64,000 nt of DNA from Mya arenaria (Eukaryota; Mollusca; Bivalvia; Myida; Myidae): positions 18,833,945 to 18,897,944 of the forward strand of contig NC_069129.1 of NCBI RefSeq assembly GCF_026914265.1, given 5' to 3'. Under the pieces are notes generated by a model. It was given only the letters and a program-made list of their open reading frames with translations, was not told where the DNA came from and did no database searches. Shown here piece by piece: positions 59,901-64,000 of the stretch. Every line of letters begins with the position of its first letter. Position 1 is the stretch's first letter. The translations under genes were made by a program, and so were the position numbers.

Positions 59901-61063
59901 TTCTCATTGTAAAACTGTTGATGCAATTCCGTTCTTGTTACAGCACTCATAAATATAACAGAGGAAACCAGATTTCCGACGACCGTTGCAAACTGGTAGC
60001 TCAGAGAAAGTATGCCAAAATAGCGACTGATATAAGTCTCAAGCGACTTCTTTTTCATTGTGGCTTCAAATAATCCAACCTCGGTAATGTAAGTGCTAAT
60101 AGCGTTTAAGAACACAGCGGAGGTTATTCCTTGAAGAGCAGCGCTTGGAACTAGTGTGTACACTTTGGGGTAGTAGTTTGCAACAATATTGAAGATATGT
60201 CCACATGCACTCCAGCAAAGACAGGTTCTTGGGGGAAACCTTCGGACGATAAACGGACTGACAAAACTCCCGATCATGTACGTTGAAAAGAAAACAGCAA
60301 GCGACAGAACCCCAACACCGGCCTCGGTATTGATGCTACTTTGCAAATTTCTCAGTCCAAAGACAGCAGAGTACAGAAACATATTGCTTAAGCAAACCAT
60401 GAACACATTCCTCATGTTTCTTGTCTTTTGTGGAGCGACGTATTCAATAATAGGTTGGAGTTTTTCAAGCGATTGTACATTCAATTCTTTACCAATCAAA
60501 CCAGAACCAAACTCGGACTTCGATATTTTTTCAGCAAATATTCTTGATAGCAGTCGATCTTGGAGACCCTGAATATCATCGCGTTTTGACAACGTGTTAC
60601 AACTACTTCGGACTCCATCGTCTTGGACCGAATGCAGATTGATACTGCACATACTTCCAAACTCCCAACCGCTTCCGTATATCTGAGGTGGTTGAATGCC
60701 TGCCATTTGAACTATATCAGTGACGTCAGTAAAATTCAAGGTCAAAGCTGACCCCGTAAAATCAAGAAGAGCAGCATCCACCGAGTAAGATGTTTGATCA
60801 GGTGCATTGACTGTACAAGTGTCAAACGTGGGGTTTGGAGTCGTTTCCTGTACATTTTGCTCGTGTGCAACAGTGTATGTCTGTTCAGCCTTCTCCAGAA
60901 GTGGTGTTTCGCTACTATAGCTTTCAGCATCGGATGTACTTCCTTGGTTGGTCTGCTCTGACCATGGATGTTGCTCACTTTCCATTTCTAAAACAAGTTG
61001 AGTAGCTGTTAAGTTCGCATTTTCTTCAAGTATGTTTTCTGGCACCGGGACTTCAGAAGACAT
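56954..61063 (-). CDS. UNC93-like multi-pass membrane protein, four coding exons
   Basis: A member of the UNC93 branch of the major facilitator superfamily (vertebrate UNC93A; UNC93B1, the Toll-like receptor chaperone; C. elegans UNC-93, a potassium-channel regulator). Exons: 61063-59504, 58909-58774, 57563-57432, 57192-56954, all GT-AG in phase, 688 aa. Residues 1-215 are a polar, Ser/Thr-rich region with no hydrophobic segment. The membrane part begins near 219 with the family phrase GLRNLQSSIN (236-245); further hydrophobic segments lie at about 250-273, 300-327, 350-375, 445-465 and 496-518 and in each later exon. Exon 3 ends with the typical WGFADGIWQSQTN. A loop at 380-440 has candidate N-glycosylation sites at 391, 403 and 409. 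UNC93A is about 457 aa, so the N-terminal part is a clear extension. The start is the first ATG after an acceptor at 61066-61067, so a leader exon lies upstream. Its orthology and substrate are unknown. Confidence 0.9.
57564..58773. other. UNC93-like intron 2
   Basis: Holds a short piece, GGAAACCGGAGTACTCGGAG, near 57945 that I recall in bivalve dispersed repeats. The flanking exons join in phase, so no exon is missing here. Confidence 0.35.
59088..59429. mobile_element. About 340-bp MITE in the first UNC93-like intron
   Basis: The left end CGAGGCAGTGATTTTTTTGG and the right end CCAAAAAAATCACTGCGAGG are inverse over about 20 bases. Inside, TTTTGTATTTTT(T)CCCAA occurs twice near the ends. Non-coding. 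Confidence 0.75.
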
Positions 61064-61399
61064 GGCTAAAAGGAAATATATATTATTAACATGACGAAAC
61101 ATAATCATTTTCTGTCGTGTTGTATTGTTACATGGTACGCATCATGTTTAAAACACTTGTTTTTTCAATTAGCAAAACAATGGCAATAACAAGATATAAA
61201 CACCATTAACATTGAACTTATAACTTAATGAAAACGGAAATGTACACTCTGGCTCGATTTTCGGAAAAGAAATGCTATTATTGACAATAAATGTGTTTTG
61301 AGCATGGTCTAACTCATTGGTCATCATTCCATCCACAAAATAATCACCGAGTAGGCATTATTGCAATGTGTTCCTGATACTTATTAATTATTTTTTACA
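61064..61399. other. Upstream of UNC93-like coding start
   Basis: AT-rich. An acceptor with a pyrimidine tract (TTTCCTTTTAG on the minus strand) directly precedes the start codon, so the transcript begins further right. I could not identify the leader exon. Confidence 0.4.
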
Positions 61400-62770
61400 C
61401 AAAAGTCAGCGTATCCTGGACAACTACCAAATAAGCAAAAGCAATCATGTAGGAACTGTGGAGGCGTATATCCACATTAAAGCACATGTCCAGCTCAGGG
61501 TGCAACGTGCAACTATTACCACAAAAAGAACCATTTTGTAAAGGTATGCAGAAAGCGCTTTAGGCAAGGAGGCCAGCAAGTGCGATAACTCATTGAAACT
61601 GGGACAAGAATGACAGTGACTCGGATTCAAAGGTTAGTTTCAGTATTCAATATAAGTTCCAGGAAACTCCCTAAAATCAAAGTCGAAATTAACAGAATTG
61701 ATGCAGTTGTGTTGGTGGACACAGGTTCCAACCTAAATGTGCTTGTTACACAGATAAAACGCAAAATGGCAACTATGCCTAAAATGAAAAACAAAATCGA
61801 ACACTAAAGCATACGCACTGGTAAAAAACGCTCTTCCAATCGAAGCAAAGAATTCATTCACCATAGAATCTGATTTGAAGTACACAGCAGCGGATTATTC
61901 TTGGAGCATCCGAAAACCTGGTCAGCTATGAAACTGCTGTGGAATCGGAAATAATACCAGTATTAAATCTGAGTCCAAGGACGAGAAATACATTCACTTA
62001 TGTGAAAAATTTAAGCCAGTGTTCACAGGGCTAGGGAAAGTTCAAATTTCAACAAATCAAATTTCATATCGATGAATCTGTAGCTCACACAGCAAAGGCA
62101 ACACGCCGCGTACCAAACACCCAGAACAACAGTACGCGATTGAAATAGAGACCGGAGACACCTTGGGTTTCGAATCTGTTGGTAGCACCTAAATCCAACA
62201 ACCCTGATGAAATTCGCTTATTTTTAACATGAGAAAAAAACAGTTTAGCATTGAAGCGCGAAAGGCATGTCGTGCCTACAATTGATGCTATAAAATCTGA
62301 ACTCAATGGCTCCAGAAGAGGACTTCAACAACGGGTTCCATCAGCTAATACTGCCCGAAGAATCGCGTAACATGATCGTGTTTGCCTCATATGACTTTCG
62401 AGATATAAACGCTTAAATTTCGGTGTGAGTGTCGCACCTGAGATATTTCAAAACAAAAAGACAGGTATTATCAGGCTATGATGGGACACTGAATATTTCA
62501 GATGACATTATACACGGGCCAAATACGGAAGTACATGATGCCAGGTTAGAAGTCGTACTTTAAAGACTACAAGACAAGAACCTTACTCTCAACAAGCAAA
62601 AAGGTGAATTCGGAAAAAGTTTAATTAAGTTCTATGGACATATATTGTCGGAAAACGGAATATCACCACACCCGGAGAAAGTCGCAGCCATTAAAACATG
62701 GAAAAAACGAAAAATAGGCAAAGTTAGGTCATTACTGGGCATGACAAACTACTTGTCAACGTTCATGCAA
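61400..62770 (+). mobile_element. Broken Ty3/mdg4-type LTR retroelement pol fossil
   Basis: Decayed remnants of a Ty3/mdg4-type (Gypsy-like) element lie in family order: a zinc-knuckle-like cysteine/histidine piece (about 61445-61560), a retropepsin-like piece with a DTGS motif (about 61630-61800), and reverse-transcriptase-like pieces (about 62330-62770) with phrases typical of that family. It is broken in at least half a dozen places. I found no LTRs, gag, RNase H or integrase, so it is a truncated, old copy. Confidence 0.75.
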
Positions 62771-62773
62771 GGT

Positions 62774-62852
62774 AAACCTAGCATAGCCTGTCCTGGCATA
62801 GCCTAGCCTGCTGACTCAGTATTTTGTGTCGGGTCAGGCCAGGCTAGGTTTT
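62774..62852. repeat. Imperfect inverted repeat beside the retroelement fossil
   Basis: AAACCTAGCATAGCCTG and CAGGCCAGGCTAGGTTT are inverse copies about 45 bases apart, with further CATAGCCT repeats between them. It starts where the retroelement similarity stops. Confidence 0.55.
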
Positions 62853-63593
62853 ATACATATTGAGAGTAAAATCTTTGAATATACTGGTGTAAAACATGTT
62901 AAACAACGTTTGCACAACAAGCTGACACGACCCTTTAACCCACACCAGGGAATGTTATCTCATCAAAAGGTTCGATGATTACTGTCCGCATTAAAGACCG
63001 GACACTACTTATAATGAGATGCTCTCCACTTTCAAGTTTGTCAAACCACAAAATGGAACAAACACCCAGCCATACAACGGGAGGTGAATGAGGGAACTAC
63101 GCAGTACGGCAGAAAATACGGAACAACTGGATATTCAACGCCACCCACAGCGTCAGCATAAAACCCCCTAGATGTTTTTAAGACTAATCGATGGTCCGAT
63201 TAATTTAACAAGTATGTAAATATCAAGTTATAAGTCCATAAAAATCATGTATACAATGATTGTATTCGAAATCACGGATTCATGTCTTAATCTCTAATCG
63301 AAAACAGATCATGATAAAAATACCGGTTATGAATTTAATGTTAAAGTGTTAACGTTCATAATCATTCAAGGTATAAATTTGTTGACGTTCAAGTATTTGA
63401 CTCCCATTTTCAAGTTTCTGAAAATTAAACTGACTAATGACCTCGGCGAATCATACTAGAGTAATGTGTTCATTGTTGACTGTCGGAATGTTATTGCTAT
63501 AGTAATTTCACATGCCATTTTATATTGGAAGTGACCGGGTCACACATTTCACTTTTCTTTATATAGGGAAAGAAGGGATCGATTTATAGACTC
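62853..63593. other. No gene seen
   Basis: Mixed AT-rich DNA without recognisable exons or ends. Confidence 0.35.
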
Positions 63594-63937
63594 TTAAAGC
63601 TGCAATCTTACAGATATACCATTTTTACAACTTTTCTATTTTTTTGTCTTTGAAAGAGCAAATATTTGCGTAAATATCTGCAAACCAATGTTATATGATT
63701 GCTGACATATTTTCGTTCGAAAATTAATGTTTTGTGGCTTAAACCGTTACTAACGGTTTAAGAAAAATGCATAAAACATCAATTTTTGAACTTAAATATA
63801 AAAATCTTCGATTTATTTTTTTGTCAGCAGTCTAATTTAACTGACTTCCATGGATTTTCGCAAAAAAATTGGCTCGTTCCAAGATAAAAAATAAAAAAAG
63901 TTGTCAAAACGTTCAATCTGTGAGAGTGCAGCTTTAA
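63594..63937. mobile_element. Foldback element F1, copy 3 (most complete)
   Basis: A 344-bp imperfect palindrome. The outer ends are TTAAAGCTGCAATCTTACAG and CTGTGAGAGTGCAGCTTTAA. The arms keep pairing through ACAACTTTT/AAGTTGT, TTGCTGACA/TGTCAGCAG and TTTTCGTTCG. At the exact centre (63738-63762) is a 25-bp palindrome, CTTAAACCGTTA with its inverse. No coding content. This copy shows the empty site into which R2 inserted at 42646. Confidence 0.85.
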
Positions 63938-64000
63938 GCACTGAAACGATCAAGTTCACAATAAACTCTTAAAATTCAGTTGGTAATAGAAAACATTATG

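Noticed and set aside
60189-60572. 127-codon frame on the plus strand
   Set aside because: Antisense shadow of the first UNC93-like exon.

Overview
The window is nuclear DNA of an animal, most likely a bivalve mollusc. The genes are intron-rich with GT-AG splicing and short exons, the DNA is AT-rich, and introns and spacers are full of dispersed and tandem repeats of kinds I recall from bivalve genomes (tRNA-derived SINEs, small inverted-repeat elements, repeats rich in GACCTTGACC-type words, GACA tracts). I cannot name the species. I rebuilt four complete protein genes by joining exons through splice sites, reading phase and family similarity.

Layout. 1-6283: repeats and the 3' flank of the first gene. 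6284-18875 (minus): tyrosine aminotransferase, nine coding exons, 438 aa, with a candidate untranslated first exon near 22456-22510. 22.6-29 kb: inverted-repeat elements and dispersed repeat arrays. 30140-38376 (plus): tail-anchored cytochrome b5, six exons, 131 aa, whose introns hold several transposons and five minisatellites. 41285-50672 (plus): exosome subunit MTR3/EXOSC6, nine exons, 272 aa. 51.4-53.5 kb: a diverged repeat followed by a 28-bp satellite of about 42 units. 56954-61063 (minus): UNC93-like membrane protein, four coding exons, 688 aa, with a long extra N-terminal region. 61.4-62.8 kb: a broken Ty3/mdg4-type retroelement fossil. 63.6-63.9 kb: a foldback element.

The four genes are not an operon or an obvious pathway: amino-acid catabolism, ER/mitochondrial electron transfer, nuclear and cytoplasmic RNA decay, and membrane trafficking. 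TAT and CYB5 are divergent, CYB5 and EXOSC6 are in tandem, and EXOSC6 and UNC93 are convergent with the satellite between them.

I found no convincing new biological system. The most informative structures are in the repeats: two nested insertions whose order can be read (one with a clear target-site duplication, one whose empty site is preserved in another copy in this window), a foldback family present three times, and two minisatellites 15 kb apart that share a hairpin-forming core.
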